Made by a program: the position numbers and the translations under genes
Shown: piece after piece, positions 55,342 through 64,000 of the stretch
Layout: each line of letters begins with the position of its first letter
Numbering within the stretch: position 1 is the stretch's first letter
Notes under the pieces: model-generated
Told to the model about the DNA's origin: nothing
The model's input: only the letters and a program-made list of their open reading frames with translations
The model's database searches: none
DNA from: Selaginella moellendorffii
Lineage: Eukaryota > Streptophyta > Lycopodiopsida > Selaginellales > Selaginellaceae
Assembly (NCBI RefSeq): GCF_000143415.4
Contig: NW_003314315.1
Coordinates: 496,001-560,000, forward strand
Reading direction: 5' to 3'
Length of the DNA stretch: 64,000 nucleotides

Positions 55342-56397
55342 CTACCGGAAGGGGAACTGCTGCCTCAGCGGTCTCAGCCGCTCTAAAACATCCGACATGG
55401 TTGGCCGGACCCGGGCCACGGGATTCAAGCACATCGCCGCGATCCTGCCAAGCTCCCGCGGCACCTTGACGTGATCCGGCAGTAGCCTCAGCCGCGGATC
55501 CACGATGGGAAAGACATGGTTCGTCCTCACAAGGGGGACAAGCCACCCGACCAGATCGCCGGGTACTTTCCCAACGTCGTGGACTTTCCTGTTACTGATG
55601 ATCTCCGCCAGGAGCAGGCCAAAGCAGAAGACGTCCACCTTGGCGGCGAGGTAGCCATCCTGGGGCCAGTCCGGATCGAGCATCCCCAGCGATCCCAGCG
55701 AGCAGCCGGGCATCTGATCCTCCCAGGGGATGTCGTGGGCCACCGAGAAGTTGGCGAGGCGAACGCTCCAGTCGCGCTCGATCCAAAAGTTGGTGGAGCG
55801 GAGGTCGCGGTGGACGATCTCGTGGCCGTAGTGGAGCGTCTTGACGCACTTGGCGGCGGCGAAGGCGAGGTGGATGCGCAGCGCCAGGCACAGCGGCGGC
55901 GCCACCGTGTCCCCGCGGTGGAGGACGTCGAAGAGGGTGCCGCGGCCGGGCATTTGCAGCACGAGGAGGGTCTCCCCGGGGACGATCGCCGCTGGAGCGC
56001 CGCCACCATCGCCGCCACCCGCCAGCGCCGCCGGGCGATCGAGGCTGTGGCTCAGCCCGATGAGCCTGGCGAAGCTCTTGCTGGTCTTGGCGTCGGCGTT
56101 GAGCGTGGCGTGGATGCGGAGCTCGTTGGCGATGGCGATCTGGGCGGGGTAGTGGCGGGCCGAGTGGTCGGCGATGCCGCGCTTGATGATCACGGGGGTG
56201 CCGTCCTTGAGGATGGCCTTGTAGAGCGAGGTGAGGATTGATCTGCCGACGAGGCATTCGCTCGAGAATCCGCCCGTGCACGCCTCAGCGTCCTTGAATC
56301 GAAAGAGCGACAGCACTGGATCTTTTCCTCCGGCCGCCCTCTCCTGGAAGATCTTCTTCTTCTTCTTATACCTTTTGCGGCAGAGACCATATTCCAT
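55342..56397 (-). CDS. Receptor-like cytoplasmic kinase, probable pseudokinase
   Basis: Intronless 351-aa kinase-fold protein without signal peptide or transmembrane helix; it begins with a Lys-rich stretch (RKRYKKKKKI). Kinase landmarks: LVGRSILTSLYKAILKDG as glycine loop, the catalytic lysine in PVIIKRG, the catalytic loop HRDLRSTN intact, then VRLANFSVAHD where DFG should be, so the magnesium-binding Asp is replaced (NFS). The remaining C-lobe (DVFCFGLLLAEIISNRK, MCLNPVARVRPTMSDVLERL) is complete. The DFG change argues for weak or no catalysis and a signalling-scaffold role. Two rearranged partial copies exist in the window; this is the only full-length one. Confidence 0.9.
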   Translation of the reverse strand: MEYGLCRKRYKKKKKIFQERAAGGKDPVLSLFRFKDAEACTGGFSSECLVGRSILTSLYKAILKDGTPVIIKRGIADHSARHYPAQIAIANELRIHATLNADAKTSKSFARLIGLSHSLDRPAALAGGGDGGGAPAAIVPGETLLVLQMPGRGTLFDVLHRGDTVAPPLCLALRIHLAFAAAKCVKTLHYGHEIVHRDLRSTNFWIERDWSVRLANFSVAHDIPWEDQMPGCSLGSLGMLDPDWPQDGYLAAKVDVFCFGLLLAEIISNRKVHDVGKVPGDLVGWLVPLVRTNHVFPIVDPRLRLLPDHVKVPRELGRIAAMCLNPVARVRPTMSDVLERLRPLRQQFPFR

Positions 56398-56766
56398 GGA
56401 TCGATCCCAATGCCTCGCTCTCAGCTCATAACGAGGGAGAGGAATCCAAGAACCCTAGACACGACCGCTTCCTGAGCTTGCGCCAGTGCCATTGCCACTC
56501 CCATCCGCCGCGCGCCACCAATTGCAACGCCAGGCCGATGTCCAGTGCCCACATTCCACCAGCTCGATCGATTCGATCGCGCTTCCTACGTTTCGAAGGG
56601 ACGAGAAGAGCCAAAGGTCGCCTGGAGCCCTAATGCTGACGTGGATAACATCTTTTAGTATATTCTTCATTTAAAATTAATCCAAAGCATCGCCAGATTG
56701 AGGGCTTTAGATTGTAGAAGTCTTAGGGCTTTAGATTTTAGCGCCATTTTCAAATTTAGGGTTTAT

Positions 56767-58800
56767 GAGGGATTGGGCGCCATTCGTAGGACTGGAGGAG
56801 GTGCTCAGGCTCCGGGAGGGGGCGTCGTGCTCATACAGGTATACGTGCTTAGTCAGGGATCGACAGGCGCTCGAGGAAGGACGGCGCGTGCACGTTTCTG
56901 GGGAATCTGCTGGTGGAGATGTACGCCAAGTGTGGGAGATGGGAGGATGCGAGGCAGAGAACACAAGATTGCTTTCTCTTTCGGGACGGTGATCACCGCG
57001 GCAGCTCAAGAGAGGGATCACAAGTGGGCAGTGGCTGGTTTGTTTGGGAGATTGCTGTTGAAAGGCCTGAGACCGGACAGGCAAATACTTCTCTCGTCGT
57101 GCGCGTCACTCGACGTCGGCCCATGCTTGCCTTGTAGATAGCGGTCTAGAGCAGGAGCTGGGGAATACGATGGTGAGCAAATGCGAGAGGCTGGAGGAGC
57201 TTTTCGAGAGGCTTGAGAACAAAGGATTGTTCGCGTGGACTGCGATCATTGGAGCCTGTGCTCAGAGAGGTCATTCATAGCAGGGAAGCGCTCGAGTTTT
57301 TCCATCGGCTGGACTGCGAGGGTGTAAAGCAGGACATTGTGAGCTTCATCAACACACTCCGAGCGTGCACCAACTTGGAAGAATTGTCCGAAGGAAGAGT
57401 CATCGCCGGCTCTCGGCCGGGGGCCTCGACTCGGATGTCATCATCGGCAACGCGCTGGTAAACATGTACAGCAGGTGTGGTTATCTGGAAGCCAGAGAAG
57501 CCAGGGACGTTTTCGACAGGAGTTTAAAGAGCAAGGCCTCGTGGAACACGCTGATCCCCGCTTACTTACAGGAAGAACGCTCCAGGGATGCGATCCAGCT
57601 CTTTCTCTTAGATGGTACCAAGCCAAACGACGTGACATTCGTTGGCATAACTGGAGTTTGCAGCAAGGACCGCTATGCAAAGCAGGTCCACGAATGCGTG
57701 ATTGCTTTCTGCCAGTGGTATCCTCCACTCGTCCGGTGTTCTGAGGAACAATCTCGTCAACGTCTACGGAAAGCTTGGTGACGTCGCCCACGCACGCAGA
57801 GTGTTCAAGGAGATGGAGACGAGAGATGTGTGCTCGTGTACGACGATGATCGCAGCGTACGCGCAGAACGGACACGAGAGGCAAGCGTTGCAACTCTACC
57901 ACAAGATGGACCTCAAAGGATTGAAGCTGGAAGCTTGCAGCCGGATCGATGCAGTAAGAACGGGGAAACAGATTCACGAAAGGATGGTTTCCAGTAACTC
58001 CGACTCCGATGTCTACGTCTCCACTGCGCTCGTCAACTGTATGGCAAGTGTGGAGACTTGGAGAACGCACGGGCGGTGTTTGACAACATCGAGAACCGTG
58101 GTGACATAACGGCGTGTGGTCAGCACGGGCACAGCGAGGAAGCCATCAGACTGTACCAGAGAATGGAGCCAGACGGAGTTGAGCCCGACGAGATCACCTA
58201 CGTTACTATCGTCGGTGCTTGTGGTGACATGCAGTCTGTAGCGGAAGGAAGGTCCGTCCACGACGGGATAGTGAGAGCCGGCCTGGAAAACGGAGCTCTC
58301 GTTTCCTCAGCACTCGTCAGCATGTATTGCAAGTGCGGAGCCTGGACGAAGCATGGAAGATCTTCGACGGTTCCGACTTGACCTGGTCTCGTGGAACGCA
58401 ATGATCGTAAACGGGGAGGGGAAGCAGGGGTTGGAGCTGTACGAGCGCATGAACTTGGACGGTGTGGAGCCGAACGGTGTGACTTACGCCGGATTGCTAT
58501 TCGCTTGTGCACACACAGGGCTGCTGGACGGGGCCTGCAAGCAGCTCGTGTTGTTCAAGAGGGACAGGAGGATCGAGTGGGATACTTCAGCTGCATGACG
58601 GATATGCTGGGCCGGCTGGGAAGGCTGGAGAAGGCCGAGGAGTTTCTCAAGAGGTTTCCACAGGCAGGTGGAGTTCCATGGCTGTCACTGCTCAACTCGT
58701 GCCAGGAAGCAGCCCATGAAGAGGAACCCGGAGCGTCGTACGGGATGCTCTCGAACATCTATGCGGCACCAGAGGTTGAAAAGATGAAAAGCAGGCTCGG
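56767..58800 (+). pseudogene. Decayed PPR gene
   Basis: PPR units are spread over all three plus frames: LEEGRRVHV near 56870, DVIIGNALVNMYSRCGYLEA at 57440, NNLVNVYGKLGDVAHARRVF at 57745, TTMIAAYAQNGHERQALQLY, then a shift to MENARAVFDNIENRG (58058) and EEAIRLYQRMEPDGVEPDEI, another to DLVSWNAMIVNGEG (58380), and a last one to MTDMLGRLGRLEKAEEFLKR (58596). At least five frameshifts plus losses make a functional product very unlikely. Confidence 0.9.
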
Positions 58801-58963
58801 GTTTTGGTATTCCAGGCACTCCAAGTCGCAGGATATCACATAAAGGTACTTAAACTTGAAGGTTTTCCTATTTTTCTACAAAAAACCTTTTCGGCACATT
58901 CTAGGATTTACGACCCTTTTCCCCGGAGTATAAAAAGGATTGCGAGGTCATCAAAGCATACAT

Positions 58964-59383
58964 ATGGCGAATCACAAGGACGGGTATGTTCCAGTGGAGC
59001 AAGTCTTGAACGAGCTGCGACGATCGGCAGAGAGGCTACCCATCCGCACCAGGGATTTGATGGATCTCATGGATGTGGTGTCCAAGTTGCTCTACGAGTC
59101 GCTTCCAGGAGATTCTGGCAAGGAAACGAGAACAGGGGAGGAGATCCAGGGTATGTCAAGTTTTTCTCTTGTGGAGGAACTTCCGGAGAAGAGACCGGAT
59201 GTGGGCAATGCTAAAAGTTTCAAGAGAAAGCTTTGCTTGGATGAGGAGGATCACAAGCTTCTGGATGAGATATCGAAGAGACATCGGCTGCTAGATAAGA
59301 CATCGAAACGAGCTCCTCCCAATTACAATCTCAGGAAGAAGCAGCCTAACACCACCCTTTGCTCCATGTGCCAGTGCCACTGA
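58964..59383 (+). CDS. Small hypothetical protein
   Basis: Open frame of 139 aa starting MANHKDGYVPVEQVLNEL. It is charged and probably helical (LNELRRSAERLPIRTRDLMD, DEEDHKLLDEISKRHRLLDK) with a Cys-containing end CSMCQCH. No family recognised. A TATAAAAAGG motif at 58930-58939 lies close upstream, so transcription is plausible, although the resulting 5' UTR would be very short. An in-frame ATG at 58940 exists but overlaps the presumed start site. It could also be the remnant of a larger gene. Confidence 0.4.
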   Translation: MANHKDGYVPVEQVLNELRRSAERLPIRTRDLMDLMDVVSKLLYESLPGDSGKETRTGEEIQGMSSFSLVEELPEKRPDVGNAKSFKRKLCLDEEDHKLLDEISKRHRLLDKTSKRAPPNYNLRKKQPNTTLCSMCQCH

Positions 59384-59753
59384 GTGAGAACATCCACAGG
59401 ACAATCAATGGCGATAATCACGGCAATGGTTATCTAGCGAAGCGCTGCTACCAAGATCAGCTAAATTTTATAAATTTCTAGGGTAGTGAAATATGAATGA
59501 ATGCAATCCATAAGAATCTAAACAATGTAGACAATTATTTTAATTCTATTGTGGTCATACTTGCAACTGACGATAAATCACGCTTGGAACTCAAACTTGC
59601 CTTTCTTCAAGCTGAGCTTACATTTGTAACATGGCCTGTTTCTTACAAATCCTCTTTACCATGGCTGCATTTTTACCGCCTCTAGTAAACGTGCCCTCGT
59701 CACACCTCCCACTGAGGCCTCGGCCCAGCTGCTTGACCACCTCTTGACTTTAC

Positions 59754-60621
59754 TTCTTGCTGGCTAGAGCCACGCCCACATCTTTTGAGCCCTCACGTAG
59801 CATGGCCTCGATTATACTCAGTGGGAAAGCGCACCACCTTTTGTTCCTGAGCATCACCTTGGGTATGGCCTGACGATTCTCCCTGTTTGCCAAGCTGGCT
59901 ATGGCAGCGTCGCTCAGAAGCCCAGATTCCTTGAGCAGATACATGGCATAGACATCAGGGCGACCCTGGCCGCCACCTCTTCGATAGGGTCGAGGAGCAC
60001 GCCCGCGAGCTTGGCGCGCTTCAACAGCGAGAGGGCATCTTTCAGCTCCGGGGTTAATTCGAAGAGCTTCTGGTATGGTATGGGGTGCAGATCTGGCACT
60101 TTGGCCTCGTAGCTGTAAACATGGTCATGCTGGAAGTGCCGAAGTAGTGTAATCTCGTACACCGGTAGCGAGGAGAGAGGATGTTGCCAGTGGTGTAATG
60201 GACACTTTCGTCTCCAAACCAGCCTCACCTACTGGTCTCAACGCAACAACTCACCCAAAAGTTGACGGGTCCTGGCTTTGTAGCCGCCTTATGCTTTTCT
60301 ACTTGATAAAGAGCACTAGCGAGACTTGAAGGATAATTCCAGCTGCTTTCTGGGATAAGTTTGTAGCGGGCGCTGACTTAGAGTTTGTGGTCTTTAACCC
60401 AGCAATTTGCTCATAGACCTCCAGTCGACCTCCATCACGGGCTTCTGCGTGAGCAATGCCAACAGCTTTTCACGCAGGAGCTTGGCAATGGCATCTCCAT
60501 AACAAGTCACAGAAAGCATCCAGTTAGAGCCAGCACTAAAGGCTAAGTTAGAGTTGCAGAAGTCTTTCAAAGCCTGTGAATTAACTATTTCTCTCTTAGT
60601 AGATAGGCAGAAATGGATCAC
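59754..60621 (-). pseudogene. Unrecognised broken gene
   Basis: Two protein-like frames abut at about 59940: upstream YQKLFELTPELKDALSLLKR and AKLAGVLLDPIEEVAARVAL, downstream YLLKESGLLSDAAIASLANR and FPLSIIEAMLREGSKD. They join only by a frameshift. A third piece (60394-60621, VNSQALKDFCNSNLAF, DAIAKLLREKLLAL) may belong to the same gene. No family was identified. Confidence 0.5.
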
Positions 60622-60840
60622 AACTAATGCGATACCAGGATTGCAAAGATGAAAGATAGGCTAAGAGGTTTTCTTATTGCCTTTTTCTAAAGGGTATTCC
60701 ATGATTTACGAGCCAAGGTTAGGATGCACTAAATATAAATGAGTTTTGTTCCACGTCCTTCGTTTGGAACAGCTTCCTTTGTGTAAACCGCTACTTTCAT
60801 GATAATTCCTTGTCTGAATCGCTATTTTCATGATGAGAGC

Positions 60841-62757
60841 TTAGAGATTGGCACAAACGAATGAGTATGCTGCCGAGTTTTTAGCATTGGATCTAAGTGC
60901 CGATCTTGCAGCTTGTTTGGCGTTGTATTTGTCTCCATGGATTGTACATCCACTCAAGAGGCTCGTCCAGAGAACATCGTTACATTCCTTGGAGCAATCT
61001 CTCAAGCGTTTACTTGATAGGTCCAGATAATCTTTGATCACGTCAGTGATAAATCCTTCTCTTGCAAGCGTGTCGAAAACACACGCAAGGTGGAAAAGGT
61101 TTGGCTCTATCCCGTGATCCGGAGTCATGGATCGATAGAAACTCAAGGCCTCGCTCGGCAGTCCATGGTGGCAACACGAGAAGAGCAGTGCAACGAAAGT
61201 TACGTGGTTTGGATCGATTCCATCCAAGACCATGGCCGAGTAGAGCTCCAAAACGTCGTGATGGTGATGATGCTGGGCGCTAACGACCAGTATGGAAGTC
61301 CAGGTGATCTCGTTCTTCACGATCAAACTCTCAAAGATCGCTACAGCATCGTTCAAGCTTCCGCAGCTGCCATACATTGTCACAAGCGCAGTTCCAACCA
61401 TTGTGTCGGACACAAGCTTACTTTCTGCAACATGCCGGTGAATCGTTCTACCTTCTTCTATACAAGTGCAAGCTCGAAGAACGCACACGAAAGTGACGAG
61501 GTTTGGACGATAAGCCTCCAAGTTCATCAACCGGTACATTTGGAACGCAAGTGTACCATGGCCGTTTCGGGCATACGCTGCAATCAGTGCATTCCAAGAG
61601 ACTCGATCTTTTTCTAGATTATCATCAAACACCCGCCTTGCAGAGACAACATCTTCTAGCCTTCCGTACATTGTGATCAATGCATTTGAAACACGAATAG
61701 TTAAGAGATCATCCATAGAGATTCGCTGGTGCAGTGATCGTAAAGCTAAAACATCCGAGCAAGTCCCAGTTAACGTGGTGAACGTAACCTCATCTGGTTT
61801 TACACCTTCAAGCTCCATCGTGTGGAGCAAAACTTCACATTCCTTTATATGCCCCCTTTGGGCATATGCAGAAAGTATTACATTCCAAGTTACCACCGTC
61901 TTCAAGCTCATCCAGTCAAACACATTTTTAGAATCCTCTAAAAACCCAAGTTTTCCATACATGTTCATGAGAGAAGTCGCAAGAACAGCATTGGAAGCCA
62001 CAAAAAAGTCACACGATAGCATCAGCTTGTGCAAAGCCTTCCCGTGGTATATCACTTTCGCTTCTGGATCGCCCGAGAGGGCATCCAAGAGAAGAACAAA
62101 AGTGATAGAATCCGGTCTCACGCCTTCAAGCTGCATCCCTCGGAAGAGATCCAGCCCCTCTCGAACTGCGCCTGAGCGGCAAAACGCATCGATCATGGCG
62201 TTCCGCGAGAACGAGTTCTTGTGTTCCATATGTTGGAACACAATAAAGGCATCACGGACAGCCCCGCATTTGCCATACATGTTGATGAGCGCAGTGCCTA
62301 CCACAACATCTCGAAAGAAACGGCCTGTCAAGAAACTGGAATGGATCCAAGAGCCTGTTCTACAATCGCCCACCTGGGCACAGGAACCAAGCAAGGCAGT
62401 GAAAACGAAAGAATCCCTGGGCTTCAATCCTTCTAAGAGCATCCAATGGAAGAGCTCCACCGCCTCGGTGTGAAGTAGACCACCGTGAAGATCATCCGTG
62501 TATGCCGAGATTATCATCGTCCACGAGAACAAATTCTTGGAGGGCATCTTGTCAAACACTTCCCGGGCATCACTCAGGCTCCCACACTTGCAATACATGT
62601 CTATGAGATGGTTGTTTAGATACCTGTCTGATGCGAGCAGCGTGTTCGTGGCCAAAGCGGCGTGGAGTTGCTTCCCAGATTCTAGGAGCCGATTGTCTCG
62701 GCAGAGCCTCACCTCCTGAACATACTTCTCCACAGTATTCAACCAAGTATGGTTCAT
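60841..62757 (-). CDS. PLS-class PPR protein
   Basis: Single-exon PPR gene of 638 aa, starting at the ATG at 62757 (MNHTWLNTVEKYVQEVRLCR). It has a nearly continuous array of about 14 units with typical P, L and S patterns (LNNHLIDMYCKCGSLSDARE, SWTMIISAYTDD, VVGTALINMYGKCGAVRDAF, TWNVILSAYAQRGH, SWNALIAAYARNGH) and an E-like final unit (LWTSLLSGCTIHGDKYNAK). No DYW domain follows; it stops after SFVCANL. The N-terminus is not a strong transit peptide, so the organelle target is uncertain. It is intact, unlike the PPR remnant at 56.8-58.8 kb. Confidence 0.9.
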   Translation of the reverse strand: MNHTWLNTVEKYVQEVRLCRDNRLLESGKQLHAALATNTLLASDRYLNNHLIDMYCKCGSLSDAREVFDKMPSKNLFSWTMIISAYTDDLHGGLLHTEAVELFHWMLLEGLKPRDSFVFTALLGSCAQVGDCRTGSWIHSSFLTGRFFRDVVVGTALINMYGKCGAVRDAFIVFQHMEHKNSFSRNAMIDAFCRSGAVREGLDLFRGMQLEGVRPDSITFVLLLDALSGDPEAKVIYHGKALHKLMLSCDFFVASNAVLATSLMNMYGKLGFLEDSKNVFDWMSLKTVVTWNVILSAYAQRGHIKECEVLLHTMELEGVKPDEVTFTTLTGTCSDVLALRSLHQRISMDDLLTIRVSNALITMYGRLEDVVSARRVFDDNLEKDRVSWNALIAAYARNGHGTLAFQMYRLMNLEAYRPNLVTFVCVLRACTCIEEGRTIHRHVAESKLVSDTMVGTALVTMYGSCGSLNDAVAIFESLIVKNEITWTSILVVSAQHHHHHDVLELYSAMVLDGIDPNHVTFVALLFSCCHHGLPSEALSFYRSMTPDHGIEPNLFHLACVFDTLAREGFITDVIKDYLDLSSKRLRDCSKECNDVLWTSLLSGCTIHGDKYNAKQAARSALRSNAKNSAAYSFVCANL

Positions 62758-64000
62758 GGGCAATGAGAAAACAAAATCTTAAGTGGTGCTTGTTAAAGAT
62801 TTTGGCCTAAAGCATTTCACTGTATGTTATCATTGGATGGAGCAAACCTCCCACATCATGATATGAATCGATCATCACGCTCCAAGACCTTGGGTTCCTA
62901 TATGGCATCCTTCAAAAAATCATCCTGGCCTTCCGCAAATATCCATTCCTGGCATTTTTCGTAATTGGTTTGGCCAGAAAGGACTTCTGGGCTGAAGGAA
63001 TCCTTACATGTCTGGGACCAATACACTCTTGAGTTGCCATTGTTATTGTCAGATGTGATGCTCGTGTGTTGGGCCGGATGCAGCAATCCTGGTATATTTC
63101 TTTCTCTCCAGCAGCATCCATTGTAGCAAGGAAAAATTAGAGCTTAACAACCCCATTTCCACTCTTTGGCCCAGTCGCCCACGAAGTTTAGCTCTCTAGC
63201 AGGTTCGCATGTAATAGTCTAGGATGGAAGGAACGGTTTCCACAGGCTATAATTTCCGACCCAAGCACATCCCAAACACTGGAAAATAATTTTCTTGGCC
63301 TATACAATTGAGATCAAAGCCGATAATCTGGTGCCAGCAAAGATGAAGTCACTAGTAGCATGAATACTTCATAACAAAAGCAATGGACGAAAAAGGAGAA
63401 GAACAAAAGCAGGATTGAAGACAACTCACCGGCTTGGTAGTACTTCTTGAGGCTGAGGGTGTTCCTCAGTCTTGGGAGCTGACTTTAATTTTATTCAAGG
63501 CAGCCATGTAAGAAGAGGGAGGGATCATCAGGTTGTTGGTGTAGTGTTGCAAGGGAACGCACACTCCAGATCACATAGAAATCAATCTTTGACTGGAATG
63601 CAAGAGAAAGTCTGCCCTAAAAATCTTTGAAGCAAACTTTTTGCTTAAAAGAAAAGTTTAAGAGGATAAAATCACAGCCAGAAATATTTCTAAAATATAT
63701 TAGGAATATCCATTACACCTTACAGTATAAAATTTTATTTATGAAAACTTGGGATGTTAATTACAACCTTTAAAAAATATTAACTACCCACATAAATAAC
63801 TACTTTGTAATATCCACCAAATAGTATTAGGATAATGTGCTAAAAAAATTACTATATTACAATTATCTTGAATAGTTAAGTATGAAGAAATTATGCATTT
63901 AGGTGAATTAGAACAGTATTTATTAGCTGCCCATAATACTTTTTTATTGTTATACAAAACAAGATTACCATCATTTTGAAGTTTTAATACACAAATATTA
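62758..64000. other. No gene resolved; possible exons on the minus strand
   Basis: A minus-strand frame around 63085-62898 (VYWSQTCKDSFSPEVL, YEKCQEWIFAEGQDDF, then stop) has a protein-like composition, and TLSLKKYYQAG before a good donor at about 63428 could be an earlier exon, but phases and acceptors could not be joined. From about 63650 the sequence is AT-rich with no features. Confidence 0.3.

Noticed and set aside
55516-56241. 241-codon open frame opposite the kinase
   Set aside because: Mirror of the GC-rich kinase gene; no family resemblance and explained by codon-position GC bias.

Overview
The window is nuclear DNA of a land plant. Many introns are only about 50-65 bp with ordinary GT-AG ends, neighbouring genes are often 60-240 bp apart, and long uninterrupted pentatricopeptide-repeat (PPR) genes occur together with a flagellar radial-spoke head protein, which fits a plant with swimming sperm. 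The best guess is a lycophyte such as Selaginella; this is inferred from gene style and not proved. All exon models below were built by eye from reading frame, splice signals and family conservation.

Left part (1 to about 31.8 kb) is gene-dense and mostly intact. It holds the 5' exon of a cytochrome P450, a PPR gene, ALKBH1, a coiled-coil gene and an MLO-like gene on the minus strand; then a plus-strand run of P4-ATPase (ALA1-like), organellar methionyl-tRNA synthetase, U1-70K and NAD kinase. After an AT-rich gap come an MDR reductase, a radial-spoke RSPH4/6 gene, a BAP31-like gene and an EGY2-type site-2 protease. Two points stand out: the NAD kinase has two alternative final coding exons of equal length, and U1-70K has one outsized intron at the position of the regulated intron of Arabidopsis U1-70K.

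Middle and right part (about 32 to 56.4 kb) is rearranged. It contains a complete autonomous-looking Helitron (45065-50753, minus) whose 3' end touches the 5' end of a smaller Helitron (42547-45064), a third related 5' end at 32375, and nested inverted duplications of gene segments: an unknown gene (here called U), MED4, a receptor-like kinase, EGY2 and MAGO. Each duplicated gene appears to keep one intact copy, but the intact copies sit in different blocks, so the duplications have been resolved gene by gene. A minisatellite and a copia gag remnant lie at 54 kb.

Right end (56.4 to 64 kb) has a decayed PPR gene, an unrecognised small ORF, an unrecognised broken gene, an intact PPR gene, and a final 1.2 kb in which no gene could be resolved.
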